The notes beneath the pieces were generated by a model, which ran no database searches, was not told the DNA's origin, and worked only from the letters and a program-made list of their open reading frames with translations. From contig NZ_JAGFNY010000011.1 in NCBI RefSeq assembly GCF_019448115.1, forward strand, positions 1-58,069: DNA of 58,069 nt. Reading direction: 5' to 3'. Source of the stretch: Succinivibrio faecicola (lineage in GTDB: Bacteria; Pseudomonadota; Gammaproteobacteria; Enterobacterales; Succinivibrionaceae). Below are positions 20,123 through 28,427 of the stretch, piece by piece. Both the position numbers and the translations under genes were made by a program. Position 1 is the stretch's first letter. Each line of letters begins with the position of its first letter.

Positions 20123-21550
20123 ATGAGTAATAGCCAGATTCTAATCGTTGATGATGACAGCCAGTTAAGAGAAGCGATTGTCGATACACTAATGCTTACA
20201 GGTTATGTATGCCTTGAGGCTGATGGTGGTGAACAGGCTTTAGATATCCTATCTAAACAGAAAGTTGATATGGTTATATCTGATATCCAGATGGGTGGAA
20301 TGGATGGCCATACTTTACTCAATACAATTCATGAAAAGTACGCAAATCTTCCTGTACTTTTAATGACAGCATATGCAAATATCAATGGCGCTGTAAGAGC
20401 AATGCGAGAAGGTGCTATTGATTATCTTGCAAAACCATTTGCTCCAGAGGTTCTATTAAATCAGGTTTCAAGATATGTTCCTGTAAGCAAGCAGATAAAA
20501 GGACAACCAGTTTTTGCTGATCCTGCAACAAAAGAGTTGCTCTCTATGGCTGCAAAGGTAGCATCAACAGATGCAACAGTTATGATTACAGGTCCTTCAG
20601 GATCTGGTAAGGAAGTTTTATCACGATATGTTCATGACAATTCTCCAAGATCTCAGGGGCCTTTTGTAGCAATCAACTGTGCAGCAATTCCAGATTCTAT
20701 GCTTGAGGCGACCTTATTCGGATATGAAAAAGGTGCATTTACAGGTGCAGTTCAGGCCTGTCCAGGTAAATTTGAACAGGCTCAGGGCGGTACAATATTA
20801 CTAGATGAAATAACTGAGATGGATCTAGGGCTACAGGCAAAACTTCTTCGTGTTTTACAGGAAAAGGAAGTTGAAAGATTAGGCTCTAGAAAAACAATTG
20901 CTCTTGATGTTCGTGTTATTGCTACATCAAACAGAGATTTAAAACAGGCTGTTGCAGAGAAGAAATTCAGAGAGGATTTATATTATAGACTTAATGTATT
21001 TCCTCTAAGATGGTTACCTTTGTGTAAGCGACCATTGGATATCGAGCCTATTGCAGAGTATCTTTTATCAAAGCATGCTAAAGAATCATCACTTGCAATA
21101 CCAAAACTCAATGATAAGGCAAGAACCAAGCTGCTTTCATATTCATGGCCAGGAAATGTTCGTGAACTTGATAATGTAATGCAAAGAGCCTTAATTCTAG
21201 CTTCTAATGGCATTGTTGATGACAGTTGCATTATTCTTGATGAGAACGCTCTTGATGATATATATCAGTCGGGAGCTGATGATGGATTTGTTTCACCATC
21301 CATCAATGTACTTCAGGAAAATGACGATTCACAAGATTGTGAAAGCATTGACGATCCTGTTAGAAACCAGAAGATACCATCTGATCTTGGTGGGGAGCTC
21401 AAACAGCAAGAATATCAGATTATTCTTGATGCTTTAATTGAATGCAGAGGTTCAAGAACGGATGTAGCTCAAAGACTTGGCATTTCCCCAAGAACATTAA
21501 GATACAAGATTGCCAAGATGCGCGAACTTGGCATGATAATTCCTTCATAA
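20123..21550 (+). CDS. flrC: Sigma-54-dependent flagellar response regulator FlrC (FleR)
   Basis: FlrC is an NtrC-type activator of sigma-54 flagellar promoters. The receiver domain (about 1-120) has the acidic pair DDD near the start and Asp54 in VISDIQMGGMDG. The AAA+ domain (about 135-365) has Walker A GPSGSGKE, the sigma-54-contacting loop GAFTGA and Walker B ILLDEITEM. A Fis-type HTH ends the protein (DVAQRLGISPRTLRYKI). At 475 aa it matches the family. Its likely targets in this window are the sigma-54 promoters before flgO, flgT, flgB, flgD and flgF. Confidence 0.92.
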   Translation: MSNSQILIVDDDSQLREAIVDTLMLTGYVCLEADGGEQALDILSKQKVDMVISDIQMGGMDGHTLLNTIHEKYANLPVLLMTAYANINGAVRAMREGAIDYLAKPFAPEVLLNQVSRYVPVSKQIKGQPVFADPATKELLSMAAKVASTDATVMITGPSGSGKEVLSRYVHDNSPRSQGPFVAINCAAIPDSMLEATLFGYEKGAFTGAVQACPGKFEQAQGGTILLDEITEMDLGLQAKLLRVLQEKEVERLGSRKTIALDVRVIATSNRDLKQAVAEKKFREDLYYRLNVFPLRWLPLCKRPLDIEPIAEYLLSKHAKESSLAIPKLNDKARTKLLSYSWPGNVRELDNVMQRALILASNGIVDDSCIILDENALDDIYQSGADDGFVSPSINVLQENDDSQDCESIDDPVRNQKIPSDLGGELKQQEYQIILDALIECRGSRTDVAQRLGISPRTLRYKIAKMRELGMIIPS

Positions 21551-21575
21551 TCTAATTTCATTTAATTGAATTTTT

Positions 21576-21611
21576 TAACTATCTGTCTAAAATAGTAGAC
21601 AGATAGTTAAT
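21576..21611. repeat. Perfect 15-bp inverted repeat upstream of the iclR-type gene
   Basis: TTAACTATCTGTCTA and its exact complement flank a 6-bp AAATAG spacer. The 36-bp palindrome sits 27 bp before the ATG of the IclR-type regulator and 25 bp after flrC. Neither strand has a T-tract after the stem, so it is not a classical terminator. It could be the operator of the regulator, overlapping its promoter. Confidence 0.6.
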
Positions 21612-21638
21612 ATTAAACAGATATATAGAAGCTGAAAA

Positions 21639-22388
21639 ATGAGAGTTCCTGCCCTTCAAAAAGCACTGATTATTCTTGAAACACTCCAAAAACACCGTCG
21701 CTGTACTATATCTGATCTGATTTCCTATACAGATTTGCCAAGAAGCTCAGTATATGTATTAGTTGATGATATGATTAAATTGAGACTTATCAGGCAGAAT
21801 TCCGATAAATCAATCCAGCTTTGGATGAAACTCGTTTCTCTTGGAAACTCAGCTTCAGCATCATTAGATTTAAACGAGCTTATTTCCCCTTACCTTGACA
21901 GACTCATATCATCTATTGACTGTATAGCTGTCAATTTTGGAATTATGGATGATGACAAAGCTTACTGTTCTTTGAATATTTCATCACCAAATTCATCTGT
22001 TAGAATTAATTCAAGAGTGGGATCTGAAGTTTCCTTACTTCATTCAGCACTTGGAAAATGTCTTCTTGCCTATTCATCAAGTTCAAGGCGTGAACAGATT
22101 ATAAACTCTCTTGATTATTCAAGAGCTACAGCCAATTCTATTGCAACTCCTGAGGCCTTAAGAAAGGAGCTTGCAGTTATTCATAACAGAGGTTATGCCT
22201 TTGATAATGGTGAAGAGAATCTTGATATTAGAAGTGTCAGTGCTCCAATTCTTGATTTTGACAATCATCTAATAGGCGCGATTTCAACGATAGGAACTAC
22301 AAGAAAATTCTCAAAAGATGCATTGCCATCAATTATTGATAAGATAAAGTTAGTGACTATGCAGATAAAGAGTGATCTTATGATTTAG
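21639..22388 (+). CDS. IclR-family transcriptional regulator
   Basis: The N-terminal winged helix-turn-helix reads VPALQKALIILETLQKHRRC then TISDLISYTDLPRSSVYVLV (about residues 3-60). A C-terminal IclR effector-binding domain covers about 75-245, with HSALGKCLLAYSS, RGYAFDNGEENLDIRSVSAP and DFDNHLIGAISTIG. At 249 aa it is a standard member. The family controls carbon-source catabolism, and the effector cannot be inferred because no catabolic gene is adjacent. It ends one base before the tRNA gene on the other strand. The large palindrome just upstream is a candidate autoregulatory site. Confidence 0.88.
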   Translation: MRVPALQKALIILETLQKHRRCTISDLISYTDLPRSSVYVLVDDMIKLRLIRQNSDKSIQLWMKLVSLGNSASASLDLNELISPYLDRLISSIDCIAVNFGIMDDDKAYCSLNISSPNSSVRINSRVGSEVSLLHSALGKCLLAYSSSSRREQIINSLDYSRATANSIATPEALRKELAVIHNRGYAFDNGEENLDIRSVSAPILDFDNHLIGAISTIGTTRKFSKDALPSIIDKIKLVTMQIKSDLMI

Positions 22389-22389
22389 A

Positions 22390-22464
22390 TGGCAGCCCCA
22401 GTAGGAATCGAACCTGCAACTAGCCCTTAGGAGGGGCTTATTATATCCATTTAACTATGGGGCC
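22390..22464 (-). tRNA. tRNA-Arg (anticodon CCT)
   Basis: Read on the minus strand, the 75-nt sequence starts GGCCCCATAG and ends in encoded CCA. The anticodon stem AGCCCC/GGGGCT encloses the loop CTCCTAA, giving anticodon CCT for AGG codons. The T arm is TGCAGGTTCGATTCCTAC. The acceptor stem pairs GGCCCCA with TGGGGCT, with a G-T first pair. It closely resembles E. coli tRNA-Arg(CCT). I saw no integrase or duplicated tRNA end that would mark an integrated element. Confidence 0.93.
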
Positions 22465-22513
22465 GCACGGCAAACATTATAACAGTAAAATATTTTGATA
22501 CAACATAAAAAAA

Positions 22514-23671
22514 CTACTGAACGGTTACTACATCATTGATGTTTATATTTAGAACATTGTTCTGAAGATCAGCTGGCTTTAACTTTGATGCATTAGGATA
22601 AATTGATACTGCTTTGTATGTTCCTGCTGCATCTTCATAACTTTCATATTCTTTTCCTGTTGTAGTCTGAACAGATGTTCTTTGAACAACAGTAAATTCA
22701 GTATTCTTTGTAATACCGTTATTCTTACCTATGTTAATAATAATATCATCGCCATCTATATCAATTACCTTGGCACTGACAGGTGCACACTGTATTTCAT
22801 AACTGATATCCTTTGCTGCATCCTTTAAAAGACCATACATTCTCTGACCATAGGCTGTGCTCTTGAAGTTATTTCCCTTTATATCAATATAGTCTGACTG
22901 AGCATAAGGCCAGTCAGCCTCCATCTGATAATTTTGATGGAATACGAGCTCATCATTTATGGCATCATAAATGTCAATGTCAAAATTCAGTGATCTAGTA
23001 TCACTGAATAAAAGATTAGTAAGTAAATTGTTTCCAACCTTTGATACAGCAACAGAATTTATAGTTCCAATAAGAACATACTGAGCATTTTCACGGCTTG
23101 CTATACTTGTCAGATTCTTAAATACGAATGAATTATCAACTTCTTTTGAATAATCCTTAGGAAGATTTATATTAAGAGGTGTTTTTACATTAACAGTTTT
23201 AATCATTCTTAGGTTTTCATGAAACTGCTTTGTTATGATTTTTTCAATTCCCTCAATTCCCATGCTTCCCTGATAGGCCTGAGAATCTGAATATTTGAAT
23301 GCTACAGGAATCATTGTCTTTTTTATATTTGCAACAGAGCATCCTTTTTTTACCTGGTTCTCATTAATAAAAGCTTTAATATTTACAGTAACTCTGTGAA
23401 AAGATGTTTGTTCATTTAACACCACAAGCCTTTTAATTGGAGATGTGCTTTTTATGGAGAAACTGTCTTTTTGCATAACACCGTTCTTAAAAGACTCTTC
23501 AATATGAACACTTGCACCAGACTGAAGGATTATATTTCGTATTGCATCATTTACAGCCGCATTTCTGTCTTCACCTTCACCTGTTGCTGAATACCATTTT
23601 GCATTTGCCTGAACTGATGAAAAGGCTAGAATCAAAGGCAGTGCGAATTTGATAAAAGTCATTTTTTTCAT
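22514..23671 (-). CDS. flgT: Flagellar H-ring protein FlgT
   Basis: FlgT is a periplasmic protein that forms the H ring around the LP ring of Vibrio-type flagellar motors and helps recruit the stator-binding T ring. A Sec signal peptide ends after ANA (residue 24), and the mature start KWYSATGEGEDRNAAVNDAI is the FlgT N-terminal domain. I chose the ATG at 23671, preceded by CAGGTGACATC. Longer in-frame starts would run into the divergent flgO gene. The 385-aa length matches Vibrio FlgT. It is divergent from flgO, with overlapping sigma-54-like promoters in between. Confidence 0.85.
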   Translation of the reverse strand: MKKMTFIKFALPLILAFSSVQANAKWYSATGEGEDRNAAVNDAIRNIILQSGASVHIEESFKNGVMQKDSFSIKSTSPIKRLVVLNEQTSFHRVTVNIKAFINENQVKKGCSVANIKKTMIPVAFKYSDSQAYQGSMGIEGIEKIITKQFHENLRMIKTVNVKTPLNINLPKDYSKEVDNSFVFKNLTSIASRENAQYVLIGTINSVAVSKVGNNLLTNLLFSDTRSLNFDIDIYDAINDELVFHQNYQMEADWPYAQSDYIDIKGNNFKSTAYGQRMYGLLKDAAKDISYEIQCAPVSAKVIDIDGDDIIINIGKNNGITKNTEFTVVQRTSVQTTTGKEYESYEDAAGTYKAVSIYPNASKLKPADLQNNVLNININDVVTVQ

Positions 23672-23701
23672 GATGTCACCTGTGTGTTGGTATTTTGTCA
23701 T

Positions 23702-23717
23702 TGGCACAACTCTTGCA
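23702..23717 (+). promoter_or_regulatory. Sigma-54 promoter of flgO-flgP-flgN
   Basis: TGGCACAACTCTTGCA matches the sigma-54 consensus closely, with GG and GC 10 bp apart. The predicted start site would be about 84 bp before the flgO ATG. It overlaps a sigma-54-like element on the other strand. Confidence 0.78.
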
Positions 23718-23729
23718 TAATTTGAACCA
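23714..23729 (-). promoter_or_regulatory. Possible sigma-54 promoter of flgT
   Basis: On the minus strand TGGTTCAAATTATGCA keeps the GG and GC dinucleotides 10 bp apart but lacks the CAC and TT of the consensus. It would start transcription about 33 bp before the flgT ATG. Its -12 element shares the TGCA at 23714-23717 with the flgO promoter. Confidence 0.45.
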
Positions 23730-23810
23730 AGATTGCGAAAAAAGTTAAAAAAATAACTTTTAAGCAGAAATAACCGATTTATTTGATTATACAGACAAAA
23801 GAAGGTCAGG

Positions 23811-24869
23811 ATGGAGAGAAAAATTTTAAATATGTTAGCCATAACAGCAACTGCGCTGTTAGTTGGCTGTACGGCAAATCCTGCCCCAAGTGGCAAAGCT
23901 GATAATTCTGTACATGTTCAGAGCACAGCTTCAAATGTCTACAATCAGCAGGGTATGGAAATAAGTAAAATCGTATCGTCTATGGCAGATACACTGCATA
24001 CAACTTTAATCAATGATCTTAGAAAAGATCTTGTTTACAGTGACGATCCTAATGCCCCAGCTCCAACTTATTCTATTCCAAAGGTAGCAATCACCTCATT
24101 TGTTGATACTGATACATATGAGAATTCAGGTTATCTTGGAAAAGCTGTGGCTGAGATGTTTGTCCATGAGCTTGACAGAAGAGGTATTGGAGTCTTTGAG
24201 TACAAACTGACAGGTGCCATTACCATTACCAAAGATGGCGAATTTGTATTCTCAAGAGACTGGAAGAAAGTTGCAAGAAAGGCAATGGTTAAACATATTC
24301 TTGCGGGTACTCTGACTAGAAATGACAAGGGCATTGTGCTGTTGGGCAGAATCATAAATATGCAGACTCAGACTGTAGTTGGTTCAACCACAGGTTTTAT
24401 TCCATATGAGAAACTACCATACTGTTACAGAACTGCAAAAAAGGACTGTCAGCTTTATGGCGTTAGCTCATATCTGTATGATCCAGGCTCACTTGTAGTT
24501 CCTAATGGAAAGAAAAGTGTAATTGTAGATAGAGTTACAAAAAGAACAGTTGTTTCTTCTGCAAGCTACACTGTAGATAAAAGAACAAAAGAGCAAATAG
24601 AAAAACAAAAAGAAAAAGATTTTAAGGATAATTATTACAGCGTTGATTTAAAGGAATTCAATTCTAAATACTATCCAAAGGGTGCAGAGGTTCCTGCAAC
24701 ATCAGCAGGCAACTATCAGCACTATATGTATAACAAGGAAAAATCCTTCTTAGGTAGCGCAAATAATGGAGATTCTCCTGTAATTTATCCTGCAGAAACT
24801 TATAAATATTCTGGAAAGCTGGTACGAGATGTGCATGATAAAAGTCAGTATTCTCGTACGAATGACTAG
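23811..24869 (+). CDS. flgO: Flagellar outer-membrane lipoprotein FlgO
   Basis: FlgO is an outer-membrane lipoprotein of the H ring in Vibrio-type flagella. A lipoprotein signal ends at Cys20 (ALLVGC). The FlgO domain covers about residues 75-215, with PKVAITSFVDTDTYENSGYL and AEMFVHELDRRGIGVFEYKL. A C-terminal extension of about 120 charged and Tyr-rich residues makes it 352 aa, longer than the Vibrio protein. The gene leads flgO-flgP-flgN behind a sigma-54 promoter and is divergent from flgT. What the extension does is not apparent. Confidence 0.85.
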   Translation: MERKILNMLAITATALLVGCTANPAPSGKADNSVHVQSTASNVYNQQGMEISKIVSSMADTLHTTLINDLRKDLVYSDDPNAPAPTYSIPKVAITSFVDTDTYENSGYLGKAVAEMFVHELDRRGIGVFEYKLTGAITITKDGEFVFSRDWKKVARKAMVKHILAGTLTRNDKGIVLLGRIINMQTQTVVGSTTGFIPYEKLPYCYRTAKKDCQLYGVSSYLYDPGSLVVPNGKKSVIVDRVTKRTVVSSASYTVDKRTKEQIEKQKEKDFKDNYYSVDLKEFNSKYYPKGAEVPATSAGNYQHYMYNKEKSFLGSANNGDSPVIYPAETYKYSGKLVRDVHDKSQYSRTND

Positions 24870-24877
24870 GAGAGATT

Positions 24878-25336
24878 ATGAAAAGCCTTAATCTGATTAT
24901 TATAAGCGTTATGGCAATTTGTCTAACATCTTGTTCTTCAACAAGTTTTTTAGGTAATTACAGTAACATTTTAATAAACAATGATGGTGTGTCACGTCCA
25001 TCTGAATTTCCTGTTTTAAGAGCAACTGGCTATGCGTCAATTTCCAGACAGTCAGGTGCAACAAAAGAATTAAAACAGATTAAGGCTATGAGAGCCTCAA
25101 AGCTTGAAGCATACAGGGAGCTTGCAGAGCAGGTTAATGGCATCTACCTTCAGTCAAACAGTAGTGTAAATTCAAATACTGTAGAGCATAACAGTAGCCT
25201 CAAGGCAACAATAGATGGTTATGTACATGGTGCAAGAGTTCTAAGACAGTATCCAATCGGAGATACATATGCAACAGAATTAGAACTTGATACTAAGATT
25301 ATCTATGATCTGTATGATATTAGAGGCGCACTGTAA
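24878..25336 (+). CDS. flgP: Flagellar outer-membrane lipoprotein FlgP (LPP20 family)
   Basis: FlgP is the second H-ring or basal-disk lipoprotein, needed for motility in Vibrio and Campylobacter. A lipoprotein signal peptide ends at Cys19 (LTSC). The LPP20-type domain follows: LRATGYASISRQSG, QIKAMRASKLEAYRELAEQV and DGYVHGARVLRQYPIGDTYA. At 152 aa it has the family length. It starts 8 bp after flgO, and flgN follows 11 bp later, so the three are one operon. Confidence 0.87.
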   Translation: MKSLNLIIISVMAICLTSCSSTSFLGNYSNILINNDGVSRPSEFPVLRATGYASISRQSGATKELKQIKAMRASKLEAYRELAEQVNGIYLQSNSSVNSNTVEHNSSLKATIDGYVHGARVLRQYPIGDTYATELELDTKIIYDLYDIRGAL

Positions 25337-25347
25337 GGAGAAATAAT

Positions 25348-25830
25348 ATGACTGAATCAAGAAAATTTGTATTTAATAAGGTTAATGTTACAAAAAATAA
25401 CGATGTTGAGCCTCTAAAGTATTATCTTGATCTGCAGGAGAGTATTTTAGACAAGCTAACTCGTGTAATTCAGTCTGAATATGAAGCTCTTAGAGACAGA
25501 ATGGTTGCTAGACTTTCTGAATTATCATCAGCAAAATCTGATCTAATGCTTAAGCTTCAGTCAAACGATCAGAAAATCAAGCTCCATCCTGATGTTGATA
25601 AATTAAAAACTGAATTTGCAGCAAATGTTCTTATACTCAAGGATAAGCTTAAAAAATGCAAGTTCAGAAATGAAGTAAACGGAAGACTGATTGTAATGAA
25701 TATGCAAGCTTCAAATAAGCTCAAGGCTGTTCTTATGGAGGCTAGAGATGCAACCACAAGAAACATGACCTACAATGCCAAGGGATCTGCCAGTGCAAAA
25801 GGTCCATCAAGATTGTCAATCTCTGCTTAA
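25348..25830 (+). CDS. flgN: FlgN-like flagellar export chaperone
   Basis: FlgN chaperones the hook-filament junction proteins FlgK and FlgL to the export apparatus. This 160-aa protein is almost all helical. Its N-terminal half (YYLDLQESILDKLTRVIQSE) and the middle coiled coil (LRDRMVARLSELSSAKSDLM) fit the FlgN fold, and the basic, Ser-rich tail fits too. Sequence conservation in FlgN is low, so the operon position after flgP and near flgM carries weight. flgK and flgL are not in this window. Confidence 0.72.
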   Translation: MTESRKFVFNKVNVTKNNDVEPLKYYLDLQESILDKLTRVIQSEYEALRDRMVARLSELSSAKSDLMLKLQSNDQKIKLHPDVDKLKTEFAANVLILKDKLKKCKFRNEVNGRLIVMNMQASNKLKAVLMEARDATTRNMTYNAKGSASAKGPSRLSISA

Positions 25831-25869
25831 AAAATATTTTTTTCTTATAAATCATAAATTAATTTTTAA

Positions 25870-25890
25870 AAGTGGCGTAATGCGCCACTT
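25870..25890 (+). terminator. Hairpin after flgN
   Basis: A perfect 8-bp GC-rich stem (AAGTGGCG and CGCCACTT, loop TAATG) lies 40 bp beyond the flgN stop. There is no T-tract on its 3' side in the plus direction, so termination there is uncertain. Confidence 0.45.
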
Positions 25891-25946
25891 GCTACCTGCC
25901 TAAAAAAAATCCTCATTTACAATTAGTCCATCAAAATGGAGGCCTA

Positions 25947-26273
25947 ATGGACATAAATGAGGTTACCTTAAGCGGTACTGTAAAAGGTATCGTATATCCA
26001 GAATATAAACATGAAGCAAAAAGGTATATCTATATCCTTTTAAGCACCTGCTTTGAAAAAGATGGCTGCAGCTGTTTTGATGTTTATAGAGTCAAGTTTT
26101 TTACGAAAGATAGTAGAGAACAGATACAAAAACTGTCTGAATATCAGAAATCTCAAAGTAGAGTTTTTGTTAAAGGTTTTATAAGGACAACAAGATATAA
26201 AGACTCTCTTGGTGAGGAATTTTATTCAAACAGCATTGTTGCATCAAAAATTTCTACACAAATACAACAATAA
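25947..26273 (+). CDS. Short SSB-like OB-fold protein
   Basis: This 108-aa protein has the outline of a single-stranded DNA-binding OB fold. It starts with NEVTLSGTVKG, has a central FDVYRVKFFTKD strand pair, and ends with SRVFVKGFIRTTRYKDSLGE and onwards. That last part closely follows the SSB segment V-x-V-x-G-x-x-x-x-x-x-W/Y-x-D-x-x-G. It lacks the acidic C-terminal tip that housekeeping SSB uses to recruit partners, so it is a specialised or PriB-like paralogue. The ATG at 25947 follows a GGAGG. The stop is 3 bp from the start of the AAA+ gene, so the two form a tight pair. Confidence 0.55.
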   Translation: MDINEVTLSGTVKGIVYPEYKHEAKRYIYILLSTCFEKDGCSCFDVYRVKFFTKDSREQIQKLSEYQKSQSRVFVKGFIRTTRYKDSLGEEFYSNSIVASKISTQIQQ

Positions 26274-26276
26274 CCT

Positions 26277-27326
26277 ATGGAAAAAATTATGAACTTAAAT
26301 TTAGCTAATGTTTTCAATAATGAAAAAGTGATTGAACAGGATGTTCAGATTGAGCCTTGTCGTATAAGTGATCATATTCCAAAAATTGATCCGACATATG
26401 TTTTTGAGCTCAATCTTTTAAATGATGTTCTTTTATATCTGTTTCATCCATACAAGGACTGTCTTTATATATCAGGTCCATCAGGCTGTGGAAAAACAAC
26501 AATGATTCTGCAGATTGCTGCAAGACTTAACTGGGGAGTTGAGCAGATCACCTTATCAAACAAATGTGAATCACTAGATCTGATTGGTCATAGCACTTTG
26601 AGAAACGGAGAGCTCATTTTTGAATACGGACCTTTGAGCAGAGCTATGATAAACGGTGAAATACTTATTTTAAATGAGATCGATCTTATGAGTGCAGGCG
26701 ATTTGTCTGTACTTAATGATGTTCTTGATGGAAAGAGTTTGACTGTTCTTGCAAACGGAGGTGAAATAATTCATCCTCATCCGCAGTTCAGAGTTATCGC
26801 AACAGCAAATACAAAAGGTTTTGGTGATATGACCGGTTTTTATAATGGAACCCGTCAGATGAACCAGGCCTTCTTAGATCGATGGAGATTCATTGAAATG
26901 GATTATCCAAAAGAAAGTATCGAAAGAGCTCTTTTAAAGAATGCATTCCCTGATCTATCAGATGACATCTGTACAAAACTGATAACATTTTCAAATGAAA
27001 TTAGAAAGGTTGTAAAACAGGGATTTGATAATGGTGTCCGTCAGATTTCAGCACCGTTTTCTTCAAGAAATCTTTTGAAAATCGCAAGTATTGCAAGTTT
27101 ACAGACGCAGATGAGCATACACAGGATAATAAAAATGTGTTACGCCCTAAGACTTCCTTGTGTTGAGTGTGAATATGTTATGAGACTGTGTAATGATATT
27201 TTCGGTCACGAGAAGAATGTTCTTAAAAAAACAAGTGTGAATAATCTCAATGAGGAGATAACTCCAAATTTAAATGGTCAGGGGAGTGCAAAACTAACTA
27301 GAAAAAGAAAAAAGACCACTGAATAG
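26277..27326 (+). CDS. AAA+ ATPase of the MoxR/CobS type
   Basis: This is a single AAA+ module. Walker A is GPSGCGKT (residues 67-74), Walker B is EILILNEIDLM, and sensor 1 is FRVIATANTKG. An arginine-containing AFLDRWRFIEMDYP segment follows, with an all-helical lid after it. This arrangement is that of MoxR, CobS and midasin-like AAA_5 ATPases, which usually remodel a partner carrying a von Willebrand A domain. No such partner gene is adjacent. The ATG at 26277 could be replaced by the one at 26289, which has GGAAAAAA before it. The tail is basic (TRKRKK). It is paired with the SSB-like gene, suggesting a nucleic-acid role, which is inference. Confidence 0.7.
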   Translation: MEKIMNLNLANVFNNEKVIEQDVQIEPCRISDHIPKIDPTYVFELNLLNDVLLYLFHPYKDCLYISGPSGCGKTTMILQIAARLNWGVEQITLSNKCESLDLIGHSTLRNGELIFEYGPLSRAMINGEILILNEIDLMSAGDLSVLNDVLDGKSLTVLANGGEIIHPHPQFRVIATANTKGFGDMTGFYNGTRQMNQAFLDRWRFIEMDYPKESIERALLKNAFPDLSDDICTKLITFSNEIRKVVKQGFDNGVRQISAPFSSRNLLKIASIASLQTQMSIHRIIKMCYALRLPCVECEYVMRLCNDIFGHEKNVLKKTSVNNLNEEITPNLNGQGSAKLTRKRKKTTE

Positions 27327-27346
27327 AAAACACTCAATTTATTGAT

Positions 27347-27367
27347 ACTGGTCAGTTTCTGGCCAGT
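27347..27367 (+). repeat. Hairpin after the AAA+ gene
   Basis: ACTGGTCAG and CTGGCCAGT form a 9-bp stem with a TTT loop. AT-rich sequence without a T-run follows, so termination is possible but not assured. Confidence 0.4.
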
Positions 27368-27460
27368 AATATAATATACATACATAACTCATTATTATGT
27401 AAGCAAAATTTTCTTGATTTGCCATATTATTTGGCACATACTGCTATTTTCGGAGGCAGT

Positions 27461-28357
27461 ATGAATCGTAATAAGTTTTTAGGTCACAGTTTTGCAGTTA
27501 TTGTAATTTTGTTCTGGGGCCTTACTTTTGTAAGTTGCAAAGTTCTATTAAAAGATTTCACTCCAGTTGAGATCCTTTTTGACAGATTTGTTATAGCAAC
27601 ATTATGTCTTCTGCTTCTATCTCCGTTTGCACTTAAATTTATATCTTTTAGAGTAGAACTCTATTCTGCGTTAGCGGGCTTTTTTGGTGTAACTATATAC
27701 TTTGTATTTGAGAATAATGCTCTTATTTATTCAAATGCCTCAAATGTAAGTCTTATCGTCTCAACAACTCCTTTATTTGTTGCTATTTTTGACAGACTCT
27801 TCAATAAAGGAGCAAAACTTACTAATAATTTTATTTTTGGCTTTATCCTGGCTATGGCTGGTATTGCCTGTCTTAGCTTTAACTCTATAAAGCTTGAGCT
27901 TAATCCTTTAGGCGATTTGCTAGCTCTTGGATGCTCTATTGTATGGGGTTTTTACAATATTTTTGTATGTAAAGTTCAAAAGAGAAATATCAAAACTCTT
28001 GTAATTACAATTAAATCATTCTTTTATGCTGTTTTACAAACAATAGTTCTTATGATGATTGAAGGTTATGAGCTGAAGGCTGATTGCCTTTTAAAAGAGG
28101 TAAATATTGTTAATTATCTGTTTTTGGCTGTTCTAGCTTCATCTTTAAGCTTTCTTCTCTGGAACAAGGCAATAGAGTATATCGGATCTGTAAAGACCAA
28201 TGTTTATATTTATGCTGTCCCAGTTGTAACAACAGTAAGCGCGGTCTTACTGATTGATGAAACAATTACTGAATATACACTGCTTGGAATGGTTCTTGCA
28301 ATTTCAGGACTAGTCATCTCGCAGCTGAAAGTAAAGTTTAATAAGACTAATAAATAA
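27461..28357 (+). CDS. EamA/DMT-family transporter
   Basis: This 298-aa inner-membrane protein of the drug/metabolite transporter superfamily has about ten membrane segments in two EamA repeats. The repeat ends carry the usual patterns WGLTFVSCKVLLKDFTPVEI and ASSLSFLLWNKAIEYIGSVK. Substrates in this family range from amino acids to nucleotides and cannot be assigned. I chose the ATG at 27461 because GGAGG lies 4 bp before it. An in-frame start at 27419 would add 14 poorly fitting residues. It lies in the insertion between flgN and flgM and shows no link to motility. Confidence 0.85.
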   Translation: MNRNKFLGHSFAVIVILFWGLTFVSCKVLLKDFTPVEILFDRFVIATLCLLLLSPFALKFISFRVELYSALAGFFGVTIYFVFENNALIYSNASNVSLIVSTTPLFVAIFDRLFNKGAKLTNNFIFGFILAMAGIACLSFNSIKLELNPLGDLLALGCSIVWGFYNIFVCKVQKRNIKTLVITIKSFFYAVLQTIVLMMIEGYELKADCLLKEVNIVNYLFLAVLASSLSFLLWNKAIEYIGSVKTNVYIYAVPVVTTVSAVLLIDETITEYTLLGMVLAISGLVISQLKVKFNKTNK

Positions 28358-28373
28358 TCTCTACAAACAAATA

Positions 28374-28398
28374 CAGGATCTTCAAAATGAAGATCCTG
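28374..28398. terminator. Convergent terminator between the EamA gene and flgM
   Basis: A perfect 10-bp stem (CAGGATCTTC and GAAGATCCTG, loop AAAAT) lies between the two convergent genes. On the minus side it is followed by TATTTGTTTG. A second stem (TGTACTC and GAGTACA, 28404-28427) abuts the flgM stop. Confidence 0.6.
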
Positions 28399-28427
28399 CT
28401 CTATGTACTCACTCCTGCTAGAGTACA

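Noticed and set aside
22390-22464. The tRNA-Arg gene as a possible integration site of a mobile element.
   Set aside because: No integrase gene, no duplicated tRNA 3' end and no foreign-looking genes follow it; flgT begins its end within 50 bp.
27431-27446. TTGGCACATACTGCTA upstream of the EamA transporter looked like a sigma-54 promoter.
   Set aside because: GG and GC are only 8 bp apart in place of 10, and sigma-54 does not tolerate such spacing.
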